Assembly (NCBI GenBank): GCA_002409585.1
Contig: DHNP01000045.1
Coordinates: 13,368-77,367 of the forward strand
DNA length: 64,000 bases
Direction: 5' to 3'
Origin: Ruminococcaceae bacterium UBA5413
Lineage (GTDB): Bacteria > Bacillota > Clostridia > Oscillospirales > Acutalibacteraceae
In this document: one piece after another, positions 63,637 to 64,000 of the stretch
Position numbering within the stretch: the first letter of the stretch is position 1
Layout of the letters: each line of letters begins with the position of its first letter
The notes under the pieces: generated by a model
The model's database searches: none
What the model was told of the DNA's origin: nothing
Seen by the model: the letters and a program-made list of their open reading frames with translations, nothing else
Program-made: the position numbers and the translations under genes

Positions 63637-63657
63637 CTTGTTATGTTATCCTTTCGG

Positions 63658-64000
63658 TCAGTATATGAACATGGCGTCGCCGAAACTGTAAAAGCGGTAT
63701 TTTTCCTCAACCGCGGTGCGGTAGGCGTTCATAATATTATCGTACCCGGCAAAAGCCGAAACGAGCATGATAAGGGTGCTCTCAGGCAAATGGAAATTTG
63801 TTATAAGCCCGTCAAGCACGCCGAACTTAAAGCCCGGATAAATAAATATATCCGTCCACCCCGCACATTCCCTTATATCCCCGTACTTTGCGTAAGCCGA
63901 CTCTACCGTCCGGCAGCTTGTTGTGCCTACTGAGATGACGCGCCCGCCGTTTTTATGCGTTTCGTTTATCATGTCAGCGGCCTTTTGCGGTATGTGGTAA
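63658..64000 (-). CDS. queA: S-adenosylmethionine:tRNA ribosyltransferase-isomerase, 3' part (5' end outside window)
   Basis: QueA adds the epoxy-cyclopentanediol moiety from SAM to preQ1 in tRNA, the step after Tgt. The visible C-terminal 113 or so codons contain [55 protein letters not shown], and the final [11 protein letters not shown]. The frame is open to the end of the window, so the 5' part is missing. tgt follows at 21 bases. Confidence 0.93.
   Translation of the reverse strand, partial: YHIPQKAADMINETHKNGGRVISVGTTSCRTVESAYAKYGDIRECAGWTDIFIYPGFKFGVLDGLITNFHLPESTLIMLVSAFAGYDNIMNAYRTAVEEKYRFYSFGDAMFIY

Noticed and set aside
1..64000. CRISPR arrays, IS elements, prophage, rRNA or tRNA genes
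   Set aside because: No regularly spaced repeats, transposase motifs, phage genes, or rRNA/tRNA-like sequence were seen in the intergenic regions. The Xer-like genes sit among housekeeping genes with the same codon use.

Overview
The window comes from an endospore-forming Clostridia-type Firmicute, most likely an Oscillospirales/Ruminococcaceae-like gut organism. The evidence is PolC-type DNA polymerase III, the sporulation genes sigK, spoIIR, spoIIM and cwlD, the SCIFF peptide with its radical-SAM maturase, a pyrH-frr-uppS-cdsA-dxr-rseP super-operon, and frequent TTG/GTG starts behind strong GGAGG-type ribosome sites. Base composition is moderate and even. I see no rRNA, tRNA, IS element, prophage or CRISPR array. 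Nearly everything is chromosomal housekeeping DNA.

Layout. 0-8 kb (+): the 3' part of glnS, pyrE, then a DNA-repair block radC-uvrB-uvrA and a HAD hydrolase. 8-14 kb: nitroreductase (-), an EamA transporter (+), sigK (-), a MetE/YxjG-like methyltransferase (+) and a solitary peptide-binding lipoprotein (+). 14-18.4 kb (-): a probable Arc-like gene remnant, spoIIR, ispE, an aminotransferase, an Lrp/AsnC regulator and a PHP histidinol-phosphatase-like gene. 18.6-25.7 kb: zinc-ribbon protein, GHL10-type secreted hydrolase, mtaB, a histidine-free HPr-like protein, an ABC-F ATPase, an unknown helical protein and a TIM-barrel epimerase-like protein. 25.8-37 kb (+): nrdR, then pyrH-frr-uppS-cdsA-dxr-rseP-ispG-polC, often coupled by overlapping stop/start codons; it joins UMP kinase, ribosome recycling, isoprenoid and phospholipid synthesis, intramembrane proteolysis and replication.

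37-43.8 kb (+): a histidine operon hisZ-G-D-C-B-A-I-E behind a near-consensus promoter embedded in a large palindrome. hisH and hisF are absent from their usual places. A DUF951 gene, prfA, and a sua5-coaE-transglycosylase unit with its own promoter follow. 47-55 kb (+): M18 aminopeptidase, a 48-aa membrane protein, metY, cwlD, radA, and a membrane-fusion-protein/FtsX-type permease pair with no ATPase. 55-59.6 kb: two Xer-like tyrosine recombinases flanking a DUF624 membrane protein, with a perfect 32-bp inverted repeat ahead of the first, then spoIIM and proC. 59.9-64 kb (-): queA (partial)-tgt-yajC-small membrane protein-SCIFF peptide-SCIFF maturase.

Functional links: MtaB acts on the t6A base whose precursor Sua5 makes. 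The PHP phosphatase can supply the histidinol-phosphate step missing from the his operon. dxr, ispE, ispG and uppS cover much of the MEP/undecaprenyl route. Tgt and QueA are two queuosine steps. The best leads are the SCIFF ranthipeptide pair with an intergenic terminator, the his operator-like palindrome and missing hisHF, the palindrome next to the Xer gene, and a hairpin that covers the cwlD ribosome-binding site.
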